64,000 bases of DNA from Nodosilinea sp. LEGE 07088. Its GTDB lineage: Bacteria; Cyanobacteriota; Cyanobacteriia; Phormidesmidales; Phormidesmidaceae. The position numbers and the translations under genes are program-made. The DNA lies in assembly GCF_015207395.1 (NCBI RefSeq), contig NZ_JADEWX010000007.1, forward strand, positions 16,177-80,176, read 5' to 3'. The notes below the pieces were generated by a model. It was not told the DNA's origin. It did not search any database and was given only the letters and a program-made list of their open reading frames with translations. Positions 36,249 to 44,533 of this stretch are shown one piece after another; positions within the stretch are counted from its first letter, which is position 1; every line of letters begins with the position of its first letter.

Positions 36249-36266
36249 GGTAAAACCTTAGCCTTC
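36249..36266 (+). other. candidate homing spacer matching tRNA-Gly
   Basis: GGTAAAACCTTAGCCTTC is identical, for 18 nt, to the sense strand of the neighbouring tRNA-Gly gene (36435-36452 on the minus strand) from the D-loop side to the first anticodon-loop bases. In the tRNA the 17-nt match GTAAAACC... is directly preceded by GTG, which fits the GTN PAM known for type V-K systems. The match is in inverted orientation and internal to the tRNA, so it is not an integrase-type 3'-end duplication. The preceding bases GAGGTAAAAG could be the end of a degenerate direct repeat. Confidence 0.6.
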
Positions 36267-36283
36267 TTACAGGCTTCTTAAGC

Positions 36284-36394
36284 GACCAATCATGTGTCAC
36301 CCGTTGTTAAACGACATGATTATGTCTCGATGACATCAATCTGTCATCAATGACATTAATGGGTCACTGATGACAAATAAATCGTCACTGTACT
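36284..36394 (-). mobile_element. Tn7/CAST-like transposon end with five TnsB-type sites
   Basis: On the minus strand, reading inwards from the terminus, the sequence begins AGTACAGTGACG and continues as five units of the form GTGACn(6-8)TGTC. On the plus strand they start at 36284, 36313, 36332, 36352 and 36372, so the four outermost are 19-20 bp apart. The terminus and the unit pattern match what I know of type V-K CAST ends (TGTACAGTGACA followed by TGACA...TGTC TnsB sites). It ends 3-4 bp from the tRNA-Gly 3' end. No transposition gene and no second end were found, so I read it as a relic or solo end. Confidence 0.65.
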
Positions 36395-36397
36395 AAA

Positions 36398-36468
36398 AGC
36401 GGGTGGGGGGAATCGAACCCCCATCATTAGCTTGGAAGGCTAAGGTTTTACCACTAAACTACACCCGC
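36398..36468 (-). tRNA. tRNA-Gly (UCC anticodon)
   Basis: A complete 71-nt cloverleaf is present: acceptor GCGGGTG/CACCCGC, anticodon loop CTTCCAA with UCC anticodon, T-stem GGGGG/CCCCC with loop TTCGATT, and discriminator U as is usual for tRNA-Gly. CCA is not encoded. The gene is intact. The putative CAST end follows its 3' end by 3-4 bp, so its natural terminator has been displaced. Confidence 0.95.
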
Positions 36469-36746
36469 AAATTTGCTGCGATTTTACCATACTGGCTTGG
36501 GCTAGCCGAGGCGGTGGGCCGATAATGCTGGGGTAGAACTGGGCCCTGAGTCAGATCCAATCTCTAATTTAAGCCCTTTTGATGGTTTTGATACCAGGGG
36601 CTATGGGGCAATTCTCTATAATAAAGAACCCTGTAGCTAGCTCGGGCGCGATCGCCAGCGCCCTAAGGCAGCGCCAGGGTCAAGGTGTTGAGGAGTGCAG
36701 TATTTCGCAGCCAGCTATTTTTGTTCAACGATTTTAGGGTTTGCCT
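36469..36746. other. intergenic region between tRNA-Gly and cbiX
   Basis: I see no gene here. It carries the promoters of tRNA-Gly (leftward) and cbiX (rightward). CTCTATAATAAAG at 36613-36625 contains TATAAT and is a reasonable -10 box for the rightward transcript. Confidence 0.4.
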
Positions 36747-37745
36747 GTGTCTGCATCTGCATCTGCATCGACAGCTTATCTGTTAATTTCCCACGGTAGC
36801 CGCGACCCCCGGCCTGGGCAAGGGATGGAGCGGCTAGCTCAATTTGTGCGATCGCCGGAGGGTGATCTATGGGGCCGTCTTCCTGATATCAAAGCTGGCT
36901 TAGATCACCGCCTTGACGCCGCCAAGCGCCTAACGGTTGCAGGGCAATCGCTGCGTCGCGCCATGCCGACCGACTGGTTGTGTACCGATGGGGATACCCC
37001 GATCTCTGCAAAATCCATTATCTTTCGCAGCCAATTGTCTCAGCTCGACAGCGCCCCGTTGGTAGGTACTGCCTGTCTAGAGTTGGGAGCTGTGCCGCTT
37101 CACCAGCAGATCGCCCGCTTTAGCCGTCGTGCCCAGGCAGCTGGTGCGCAGCGAATACGCCTGGTACCGTTATTTTTGCTGGCTGGGGTTCACGTTCTAG
37201 ACGATATCCCTGCCGAGGTAAATCGGGCACAGCAGCTGGTGCCCGACCTTACCCTCGAAGTATGCTCGCATCTGGGCAGTCATCCTGGCATTAAGGGGGT
37301 GTTGCGCCACAAGCTCCGTACCGCCGTTAGCGAAACGCTGATTTTGCTGGGCCACGGCAGTCGTCGTCCTGGCGGCAATGCAACGGTGTCTGCTTTGGCG
37401 CGATCGCTAGGAGGCACAGCTGCTTTTTGGGCCGTAGCGCCAAACCTCGAATCTCAGGTCATTCACCATCTGCAGTCGGGGGTACAGCGAGTAGCTATTC
37501 TGCCGTATTTTCTGTTTACAGGCCGTACCACCGACGCCATTACTCACCTCACTGAAGAGCTGGCCGAGCGCTTTCCCAGCATGGGCTTTCACCTGCTGCC
37601 GCCCCTAGGGCCTTCGCCTGAACTAGCCCGGCTGGTGGTTGATTTAGCCCTAGGCCGAGTGCCCGCCAAGGCACAGCAAGCCGCGGCTCCTATGCAGCGG
37701 GTAGCCTTTCGCCACACCATACGTTCGTCGTCGATGGTATCTTAG
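36747..37745 (+). CDS. cbiX: sirohydrochlorin chelatase (CbiX-like)
   Basis: The two-domain protein (about 332 residues) belongs to the long CbiX class: the metal-binding histidine motifs are LLISHGSRDPRPG at the start and LILLGHGSRRPGG in the second half, with RIRLVPLFLLAGVHVLDDIP between them. It inserts metal into sirohydrochlorin for sirohaem or cobalamin synthesis. A cyanobacterium-typical insert of about 80 residues follows the first motif. The GTG at 36747, 7 nt after AGGG, is the likely start; a TTG at 36741 is alternative. The start is followed by a (TCTGCA)3 microsatellite. cobA follows. Confidence 0.88.
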   Translation: MSASASASTAYLLISHGSRDPRPGQGMERLAQFVRSPEGDLWGRLPDIKAGLDHRLDAAKRLTVAGQSLRRAMPTDWLCTDGDTPISAKSIIFRSQLSQLDSAPLVGTACLELGAVPLHQQIARFSRRAQAAGAQRIRLVPLFLLAGVHVLDDIPAEVNRAQQLVPDLTLEVCSHLGSHPGIKGVLRHKLRTAVSETLILLGHGSRRPGGNATVSALARSLGGTAAFWAVAPNLESQVIHHLQSGVQRVAILPYFLFTGRTTDAITHLTEELAERFPSMGFHLLPPLGPSPELARLVVDLALGRVPAKAQQAAAPMQRVAFRHTIRSSSMVS

Positions 37746-37819
37746 CTTGGGTCTGAGCTACGTCTACAGCAGCTCTTAGGATGATCGAATAGTTTCTCTA
37801 TAGCGGAGTTACAGCGTGT

Positions 37820-38620
37820 ATGGTGTCGGCAGCGACCAGACCTGGGAACAGATCAGTCTACGGCAAGGTGTACCTGGTGGGGGCTGGGCCTGGCGATCCA
37901 GGCCTGTTTACCTTGCGGGGTAAAGGGCTGCTAGAGTGCGCCGAGGTGGTGATTCACGACGCGCTGGTCAGTGCCCCAATTTTGGCGATGATCAACCCCC
38001 AGGCCGCAGTCATCAACGTGGGCAAGCGCCGGGGGCGTCACTCGCTCAATCAAACAGAAATTAACCAACTCATTATCGAGCAGGCCCGACTCCATGCCGT
38101 GGTAGTGCGCCTCAAGGGTGGCGACCCGTTCGTGTTTGGTCGCGGTGGCGAAGAAATGGCGGCCCTGGTAGAGATGGGGATAGCGGTTGAGATCGTACCT
38201 GGCATTACCGCTGGGGTGGCAGTGCCCGCCTACGCCGGTATTCCAGTCACCCACCGCAGCCAGAGCTCATCGGTGACCTTCGTCACGGGCCATGAGGCAG
38301 CCGGTAAGTATCGTCCTAAGGTCAACTGGCGGGCACTGGCTCAGGGGTCAGAAACTATTGTGGTGTATATGGGCATTCACAATCTCGGCCCCATTACCAC
38401 TGAGTTGCTGGCGGCTGACCTCAGCCCTGAAACCCCAGTGGCGCTGATTCGCTGGGGCACTTACCCTCAACAAGAGACCCTGATTGGTACCCTGCAAACC
38501 ATCGTTGACCAGGTGGCCGAAGTCGGGTTTGAAGCCCCAGCGGTGGCGGTGATTGGCCCCGTTGTGAGCTGGCACGAGATCTTTGGCCATTGCCGCCCCA
38601 CAGGGACAATCTGGCCCTAA
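37820..38620 (+). CDS. cobA: uroporphyrinogen-III C-methyltransferase
   Basis: The enzyme adds two methyl groups from SAM to uroporphyrinogen III, giving precorrin-2, the substrate just before the cbiX step. The motifs are VYLVGAGPGDPGLFTLRG, VRLKGGDPFVFGRGGEE, VEIVPGITAG and YAGIPVTHR. It lies 74 bp after cbiX on the same strand, so the pair probably forms a sirohaem/cobalamin operon. The 266-residue length is typical. Confidence 0.94.
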   Translation: MVSAATRPGNRSVYGKVYLVGAGPGDPGLFTLRGKGLLECAEVVIHDALVSAPILAMINPQAAVINVGKRRGRHSLNQTEINQLIIEQARLHAVVVRLKGGDPFVFGRGGEEMAALVEMGIAVEIVPGITAGVAVPAYAGIPVTHRSQSSSVTFVTGHEAAGKYRPKVNWRALAQGSETIVVYMGIHNLGPITTELLAADLSPETPVALIRWGTYPQQETLIGTLQTIVDQVAEVGFEAPAVAVIGPVVSWHEIFGHCRPTGTIWP

Positions 38621-38702
38621 TCTACAGGGTCTGGTTCATACCGAACCTGCTGAACAGGCATTGGCCCCGCTAGCACTCCTGTCGAACTCAGGCGGAACCT
38701 GG

Positions 38703-39059
38703 CTACGATGCCTGGGCGACAGCAGCAGTGGCTAACACCTGGGGTAAGCCAATTTCGCTACAAACTTCGTAAAAGGAAGTTACAGGCGGGGCCTCAAACA
38801 GGTGGGCAATTTTGCCCAGGGTCTGCTTATAGAGGTCGCTGTTGTGGTCGTCCATATCTTCAATGCTGTCCCAGAGGATGATCGCAATGCCGCGATCGCT
38901 GCCGGGTTCTTGCAGCAGGTAAGCCCCCTGAAAGCCTTTGCTAAAGGTAGACACAGCTTTTTCGTAGAGCTGGCGAGCTTCGCTAAAGCAGCCGGGCTTA
39001 AATTCACCAATGGCTACGTAGGCGTATTTGTGGCGGAGAAAATCGTCGAAGTCACTCAT
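38703..39059 (-). CDS. dimeric alpha-beta barrel (antibiotic biosynthesis monooxygenase-like) protein
   Basis: The 118-residue protein has the size and secondary-structure order of a ferredoxin-like dimeric barrel: YAYVAIGEFKPGCFSEARQLYEKAV, AYLLQEPGSDRGIAIILWDSIEDM, then a C-terminal strand VTSFYEVCSEI. Members include monooxygenases and haem-binding proteins, but no catalytic residue can be named here. It is convergent with cobA. Confidence 0.6.
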   Translation of the reverse strand: MSDFDDFLRHKYAYVAIGEFKPGCFSEARQLYEKAVSTFSKGFQGAYLLQEPGSDRGIAIILWDSIEDMDDHNSDLYKQTLGKIAHLFEAPPVTSFYEVCSEIGLPQVLATAAVAQAS

Positions 39060-39151
39060 AGAGGGTAAGAAATCCTAGGGCTTGGAATACTGTTTAGTGT
39101 CGATCAGATGTCGGCCCCTAGCGGTTTTTCTTACCTAGGCTTTAGATTCTG

Positions 39152-39655
39152 TTACCGATCTTCTAACAGACGCTGGCCCCAGGCTTTGAGGGTGTGCCCC
39201 AGCCAGCGGCGAGTACGCTGCCAGCTCTGAACCAGCTGTTGTGCCCAATCGCCGCGCTTGGGTAGGGTCACGATAATTGCCCCACTGTGGTAGGCCACCT
39301 GCATCTGGCGATCGATCACCGGAGTGGGCAACGGCACAGTCTGCTGAAAGTAGTTGATGCCCAGCCCTTGCATGAGGGGGCTACGGAAGCCCGACTGCCG
39401 CTGACCCGAGAACGTCAGCGACTTTTGGGTGGCCCGTACCTGGACTGCCCGGGGATCTACCCCCGGTAAAAAGGCGGTCACGACTAGGGCCTCGGCGGTG
39501 TCTTCGATTTCCACTGAGGGCACCTGTACCCGACCCGAGGCCGACACCCCTAGGGGCATCAGGGCGGCGGCGATCGCATCCATCTGGGCCTGGGCCGCAC
39601 CTGGATTCCAAATCGGTTGATTGTAGAGTTGCCGAGACGACAGCCACGTAGCCAT
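39152..39655 (-). CDS. Hsp20/alpha-crystallin family protein
   Basis: The 167-residue protein has an alpha-crystallin domain from about residue 40 to 130: VPSVEIEDTAEALVVTAFLPGVDPRAVQV, LTFSGQRQ, and AIIVTLPKRG at the end. Small heat-shock proteins hold unfolded proteins. The sequence is divergent, with a basic Trp-rich tail (WAQQLVQSWQRTRRWLG) that most family members lack. It is divergent from dinB, and the intergenic gap is 122 bp. Confidence 0.82.
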   Translation of the reverse strand: MATWLSSRQLYNQPIWNPGAAQAQMDAIAAALMPLGVSASGRVQVPSVEIEDTAEALVVTAFLPGVDPRAVQVRATQKSLTFSGQRQSGFRSPLMQGLGINYFQQTVPLPTPVIDRQMQVAYHSGAIIVTLPKRGDWAQQLVQSWQRTRRWLGHTLKAWGQRLLEDR

Positions 39656-39777
39656 AGCGAGAACTCCCTATCTTTCTATACTTAGATCATCGCGGCTAGC
39701 CCCCGCTTACACAGGTGGGAAAAGCCCTCAGCTGGGGGGGGTATAACCGCCATCCAGCCCAGGTGTCAGGCGAGCCG

Positions 39778-40845
39778 ATGCGCAAGATTCTTCACATCGA
39801 CATGGATGCGTTTTACGCGTCGGTAGAGCAGCGAGACTTCCCCGAGTACCAGGGCAAGCCCCTGGTGGTGGGCGGTCGCCCCGAACAACGGGGCGCGGTA
39901 GCCGCCGCCAGCTATGAGGCTCGCCAGTATGGCATTCACTCGGCCATGCCCGCCCGAGTAGCCCAGCAGCGCTGTCAACACCTGATTTTTGCGCCGCCTC
40001 GCTTCGAGGTGTACAAACAGGTTTCAGAGCAGGTTCGCGCCATTTTTCATCGCTACACCGATCTGGTCGAGCCGCTGTCGCTGGATGAGGCCTACCTGGA
40101 TGTCACGGTCAATACTCTCGATCAGCCTTCTGCTCTGGTTCTGGCCCGCCAGATTAAGGCCGATATTTTGGCGACGACCCAGCTCACGGCCTCGGCGGGG
40201 GTCTCGGTGAATAAGTTTTTGGCCAAAATGGCCAGCGGACAAAATAACCCCGACGGTCTGACCCTGATTTTGCCTGAGCAGGCCGAGGCCTTTGTGGCGG
40301 CGCTGCCGATCGAGAAGTTTCATGGTATCGGCCAGGTCACCGCGGGCAAAATGCACGCCCTGGGCATTACCACCGGAGCCGACCTGCGACCGTGGGCTGA
40401 AGCCGACCTGGTGCGTCACTTTGGCAAGGCAGGTCGGTTTTACTCTCGCGTCGCTCGGGGGCAAGACGACCGTTTGGTGAACCCCAACCGCATTCGCAAA
40501 TCGATCGGAGCCGAGCGATCGTTTTCGACCGACCTCACGACTCTGGCCGCCATGACCACCGCCCTGGAGCGCATAACCCAGGAGGTGGTGCGTCGTCTGG
40601 GTGAACAGCGCCGTCGGGGCCACACCCTGACCCTCAAGGTCAAATATGCTAACTATCGTCAAATTACCCGCAGTCGTACTTTTGTCACGGCCATTGGAGC
40701 CGAGGCGCCCCTGGGAACCTGGGCCCAAGCGCTGCTGGTGGAACACTTAGAGCGGGGGCAGTCGGTGCGCCTGCTGGGGCTAACGCTCTCAAATTTAGAA
40801 CCTGCCGGAGAGCCAGACTATGTGCAGCTCTCGCTAGAGTTCTAG
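39778..40845 (+). CDS. dinB: DNA polymerase IV
   Basis: This Y-family polymerase copies damaged DNA. The catalytic motifs are ILHIDMDAFYASVEQRD at the start and LSLDEAYLDVT, with the helix-hairpin-helix region HGIGQVTAGKMHALGI and the little-finger domain RSFSTDLTTLAAM later. The ATG at 39778 has AGGCGAG upstream and begins the conserved domain directly (355 residues). I see no LexA-type operator that I could defend. Confidence 0.93.
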   Translation: MRKILHIDMDAFYASVEQRDFPEYQGKPLVVGGRPEQRGAVAAASYEARQYGIHSAMPARVAQQRCQHLIFAPPRFEVYKQVSEQVRAIFHRYTDLVEPLSLDEAYLDVTVNTLDQPSALVLARQIKADILATTQLTASAGVSVNKFLAKMASGQNNPDGLTLILPEQAEAFVAALPIEKFHGIGQVTAGKMHALGITTGADLRPWAEADLVRHFGKAGRFYSRVARGQDDRLVNPNRIRKSIGAERSFSTDLTTLAAMTTALERITQEVVRRLGEQRRRGHTLTLKVKYANYRQITRSRTFVTAIGAEAPLGTWAQALLVEHLERGQSVRLLGLTLSNLEPAGEPDYVQLSLEF

Positions 40846-41060
40846 AATGCAGGGAGCCTTTGGGGACATTAGGGTGGCCCAGGGGCGATCGCACTCAGAT
40901 AAGATGCTATGGCCGTGGCCGTAGAGGCTAGGCACGAGCAGGCTAACGGGCTATAGGCCAGTTTGCCCTTTCCAGTGCTGGCTACTGGCCATCAGTGCTT
41001 TCCTCAGCGAACCAGCAGCGCTACAAACTATCCTGTCTTGCCCCAACGCGTTTAACCGCC

Positions 41061-42401
41061 GTGCTACAGCCTACCAATTGTGACGACGACTCCCAGATTG
41101 AGGCCCTGCTCGCCCCCTTTGGTCGATTTGGCGTCGAGCTAGGGCTAGAGCGCATTCAGCGCCTGCTGACGGCCCTAGATCAGCCCCAGACCCGAGTGCC
41201 CTTGGTGCATGTGGCGGGCAGCAACGGCAAGGGGTCGGTGTGTGCCTACCTGGCGGCGGTGCTGTCAGCAGCAGGCTATCGGGTAGGGCGCTATACTTCG
41301 CCCCACCTGGTGAGCTGGCGCGAGCGAATTGTGGTCAACGATGCCCCCATTGCCAGTGCTGACCTCATTCAGCGGTTGCAGCAGGTAATCGCCGCCATCG
41401 ACCCGGCCCAGCCCTCACCCACCCAGTTTGAGGTGTTTACCGCTGCCGCCTGGCTGCACTTTGCCGAGGTAGCGGTTGACCTGGCCGTAATGGAGGTGGG
41501 GTTGGGCGGGCGGCTAGACGCCACCAATGTCGTCGATGCACCGCTCGTGAGCGTGATCGTTTCGTTGAGTCGAGAACACTGGCAGCGCCTCGGCCCCACC
41601 CTGGCGGATATTGCTGGTGAAAAGGCGGGGGTGCTCAAGCCAGGACGCCCAGCCGTTATTGGCCCCCTGCCCCCGGAGGCCGCCGTAGTAGTCGCAGCGC
41701 GGATCGCGGCCCTGGATTGTCCGGCGGTGTGGCCCACCCCAGCGATACTCACAGGCCAGGGTCAGGCCCGCTACCAAGACATCGCCTATCCGCTACCGCT
41801 GCTGGGCAACCATCAATTAGTCAATTCGGCATTGGCGATTGCTACCGTCGAGAGCCTGCGAACCCAGGGCTGGCAGATTACCGACGAGGCGATCGCCCAG
41901 GGCATGGGCCAGGCCCGCTGGCCCGGTCGCTTGCAGTGGGTGACCTGGAACCCTCAGGCCCAGGGCTACCCTCTACTCATCGATGGCGCCCACAACCCGG
42001 CGGCGGCCCAGGTGTTGCGCCAGTACGTCGATCGCTGGTGGGCAGACCAGCCCGATCAACCCTCGACTCGTCGCCAGGGCACAACCTGGCTGATGGGGAT
42101 GTTGGCGACCAAAGATCACCGCGATGTTTTGACAGCTCTGCTGCGGCCAGGAGATGCGCTGCATCTGATGCCGGTGCCGGGCCACGAAACAGCAGGGCCA
42201 GAAGAATTGAGGGCGATCGCGCGATCGGCCTGCCCCAACCTGGCTCAGTGCCAGACCCACCCGTCGTTGAGGGACGGATTGAGGGCCATGGCGGTGAATT
42301 CTGCCCCTCTGCGGGTGCTCTGCGGGTCGCTGTATTTAATTGGCCACTTTCTGGCGACGGAGCCCTACGGCGAGCGGCAGCAGGCTGCGGTGAAATATTA
42401 G
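41061..42401 (+). CDS. folC: folylpolyglutamate synthase / dihydrofolate synthase
   Basis: The enzyme adds glutamate to dihydropteroate and to folates. The ATP-binding loop is VHVAGSNGKGSVCAYLAAVL, followed by RVGRYTSPHLVSWRERI, MEVGLGGRLDATNVV and DGAHNPAAAQVL, all typical of FolC. The GTG at 41061 places the start just before EALLAPFGRFGVELGLERI, as in relatives; a GTG at 40995 would add 22 residues. The length (446) is normal. Confidence 0.92.
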   Translation: MLQPTNCDDDSQIEALLAPFGRFGVELGLERIQRLLTALDQPQTRVPLVHVAGSNGKGSVCAYLAAVLSAAGYRVGRYTSPHLVSWRERIVVNDAPIASADLIQRLQQVIAAIDPAQPSPTQFEVFTAAAWLHFAEVAVDLAVMEVGLGGRLDATNVVDAPLVSVIVSLSREHWQRLGPTLADIAGEKAGVLKPGRPAVIGPLPPEAAVVVAARIAALDCPAVWPTPAILTGQGQARYQDIAYPLPLLGNHQLVNSALAIATVESLRTQGWQITDEAIAQGMGQARWPGRLQWVTWNPQAQGYPLLIDGAHNPAAAQVLRQYVDRWWADQPDQPSTRRQGTTWLMGMLATKDHRDVLTALLRPGDALHLMPVPGHETAGPEELRAIARSACPNLAQCQTHPSLRDGLRAMAVNSAPLRVLCGSLYLIGHFLATEPYGERQQAAVKY

Positions 42402-42471
42402 AGAATGGGGGAGCAGAGGAGCCAAGGGACGCTAGAGAGCAAAGCGGGGCTGCCGCGCGAGATGGGTACCC

Positions 42472-44358
42472 TTAGCCCCTTGCCCTGGTCTCCTGGCCGA
42501 TCTGAAACTCGTCAAACTTCACTACCGCTGACCCTGGCTGGCGGGTATCGAAGTAGTAGCTGCTGATAGTGCCCGTCGCGGTTTCAAAAATGCTGAAGGC
42601 AGTGAGGTCATTACTGGCCAGGTAGGGCAGCGGCTGACCGCTATCGTCAAGAATTGGGGCCAGGGTAGGCACGATGGGCTCCAGGCCATTGGGGTCGCCC
42701 TGGGCCACATAGTCGCTGGGGTCGTAGGTAACGGTAGATCCCTCAATCGTCTCGGGCGGTACTGGCCGGGTAGCATCTTGCCAGAAGGCACCGTAGGTGT
42801 TGCCCACATTCGAGGTCTCCAGGTAGTGGGTGCCCTGGGGTGACACAAACCGATTCCACAGGTGCGAATGGCCATACAAGACTAAATCTGCTCCGGCCTG
42901 CTCTAGCAACGGCACCAGATCGCCCATGATGTGATCCTGGTCGCGGGGATATTCGTAGCGCACCGCCACCAGGCGGCCCTCCTCGTCGCGATCGTAGCGG
43001 GGTACCGGGGTCGTAAACGCGGGCACAATATTGTCCCCCAAGGTGTGGGGCGGATGGTGAAACATCACCACCCGGTACTTGGCCTGGCGAAAGGCGTCGC
43101 TGGCCAACTCTTGCTCTAGCCATTGGTACTGCAAACTACCCGGCTCGATAGATTCAAAAATATGCTGACCGTGGCCCCAGTTTTGGGGCGTGCCCAGATC
43201 AGCTTCGCGCTCCTGGTAGCGACCGCGAACCGTAGCATCCAGACGAAAGGGCCGCCAGATTTGGGTCACGTATAGCGATACCAGACGAATATCGCCCAAG
43301 GTAATGGCGTAGTAGCGGCTGGTGGTTTCAGGGCGATCGGGATTGGGCACAGCGCTCCGAGGCAGACTAAAAATTTCCTCATAGGTCGCACTGTTAAAAG
43401 AATTGTCAATCACCCACTGGCGGCGGAGTTCAGGGTCATCAGTGGGGTTAAACAGGTCGGCGTTGGCCTGGTACAGCTCCACCGCCACCGAGCGAGGGAT
43501 GGGCTGACCAAACTGATCGTTGAGGGGAGCCGTGGCCGCAAAGCGCCCCATCACCTCGTGGTTGCCCAGGGCCGGAAACAGCGGCGCATGCTGAATAATT
43601 TCGCCACCTCGGTAGCGGCTAGTGCGCCCGTTGCGCTCCAGCGGGTAGCTGGTTGTGCCCTGCAAACAGGGAAAGAAGCCGCTGCCCCGACTGTCATCAA
43701 ACCACTCAGACGCGCGATCGGGAATATTGACCAGATCTCCCGCCAAAAATACCGCGTCAACCTGCCCCACAGTCTCCTGCACCTTTTGCAGGTTGGCGGC
43801 GGTCATGGGCATATTTTGATGGTCTGAGGTCAGCAAAATCGTCAGGGGCTGCCCTGCCGAAGGGGCTCCTGCCAGGGTAAACACCGGGCTTTCTATCAGG
43901 GAGCCGTTGTCCCCCGTACTGGTTACCCGGTAAGGCACTCGCTGCCCGGGCGTGAGCCCCGTTACGGTGGCCTCGTGACGCCAGATGGGCCGTACCACCG
44001 GCTGCTGCAAATCGGAAAAGTTGGCATGGTTGAGGCGCGACTGGTCATCTTCGCGGGTGCGGCTGAGCCGGGTAGTCGTGGCTGTGGCCTGGTTGGGTAA
44101 CTTAGCAGTGGCAGGTTGACCCGGTGCCCCCCAGTACACCTGATGGGCTTGGCCCTCAAACTCGGTAAACCACACCACTTGCACCCCACCAGGTGAGGGG
44201 TTCTGTAAAAACGGATCGGTTAAAAGCTGGTTTTGCACGGCCGTGGTTTTGGAGGGTAGCGCATCGGACATCGGGCGCGGCTCTAGGGTAATTAAAAGCA
44301 GGGCCGTCAGCACTAGCAGCAGGCCCGCTGTTAACAAGGTCACGTCTTCTCGCCGCAT
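42472..44358 (-). CDS. purple acid phosphatase-like metallophosphoesterase
   Basis: The 628-residue protein begins with an uncleaved membrane anchor (LLTAGLLLVLTALLLITLEP), then an FN3-like domain (GGVQVVWFTEFEGQAHQVYWG), then a calcineurin-type phosphoesterase with LLTSDHQNMP, FLAGDLVNI, ALGNHEVMG, VVMFHHPPH and LYGHSHLWNRF as metal-binding motifs. An extra C-terminal domain of about 110 residues follows. It should act outside the cytoplasmic membrane. It is divergent from the TonB-like gene. Confidence 0.87.
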   Translation of the reverse strand: MRREDVTLLTAGLLLVLTALLLITLEPRPMSDALPSKTTAVQNQLLTDPFLQNPSPGGVQVVWFTEFEGQAHQVYWGAPGQPATAKLPNQATATTTRLSRTREDDQSRLNHANFSDLQQPVVRPIWRHEATVTGLTPGQRVPYRVTSTGDNGSLIESPVFTLAGAPSAGQPLTILLTSDHQNMPMTAANLQKVQETVGQVDAVFLAGDLVNIPDRASEWFDDSRGSGFFPCLQGTTSYPLERNGRTSRYRGGEIIQHAPLFPALGNHEVMGRFAATAPLNDQFGQPIPRSVAVELYQANADLFNPTDDPELRRQWVIDNSFNSATYEEIFSLPRSAVPNPDRPETTSRYYAITLGDIRLVSLYVTQIWRPFRLDATVRGRYQEREADLGTPQNWGHGQHIFESIEPGSLQYQWLEQELASDAFRQAKYRVVMFHHPPHTLGDNIVPAFTTPVPRYDRDEEGRLVAVRYEYPRDQDHIMGDLVPLLEQAGADLVLYGHSHLWNRFVSPQGTHYLETSNVGNTYGAFWQDATRPVPPETIEGSTVTYDPSDYVAQGDPNGLEPIVPTLAPILDDSGQPLPYLASNDLTAFSIFETATGTISSYYFDTRQPGSAVVKFDEFQIGQETRARG

Positions 44359-44533
44359 GGTTTCGACCCTTTCTTGGTAGCGCCCTCACCAGCTAGGGTA
44401 GCGGCAAATCACGACAATGCAAAAACTGTCTGTTCACGTGTAACACAGGCCCAAAACTGTGCCACCTTAGGGGCAGCCGACGATGACATTTGCCGGATTG
44501 GGCTATATCGGTTTGGGATATACGGACAAGATA

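Noticed and set aside
36284..36388. CRISPR array made of the TGACA...TGTC units
   Set aside because: The units are only 15-17 bp, vary in sequence, are spaced about 20 bp apart and leave no spacer-length gaps. They fit transposase-binding sites, not repeats of an array.
36249..36452. Integrase-type attachment site duplication at tRNA-Gly
   Set aside because: The matching 18 nt are internal to the tRNA (D-loop to anticodon) and in inverted orientation, while integrases duplicate the tRNA 3' end in direct orientation.
41717..42475. 252-codon frame overlapping folC on the same strand
   Set aside because: It lies in a shifted frame of the well-supported folC gene and has low-complexity Arg/Gly/Pro-rich sequence typical of a GC-rich shadow.
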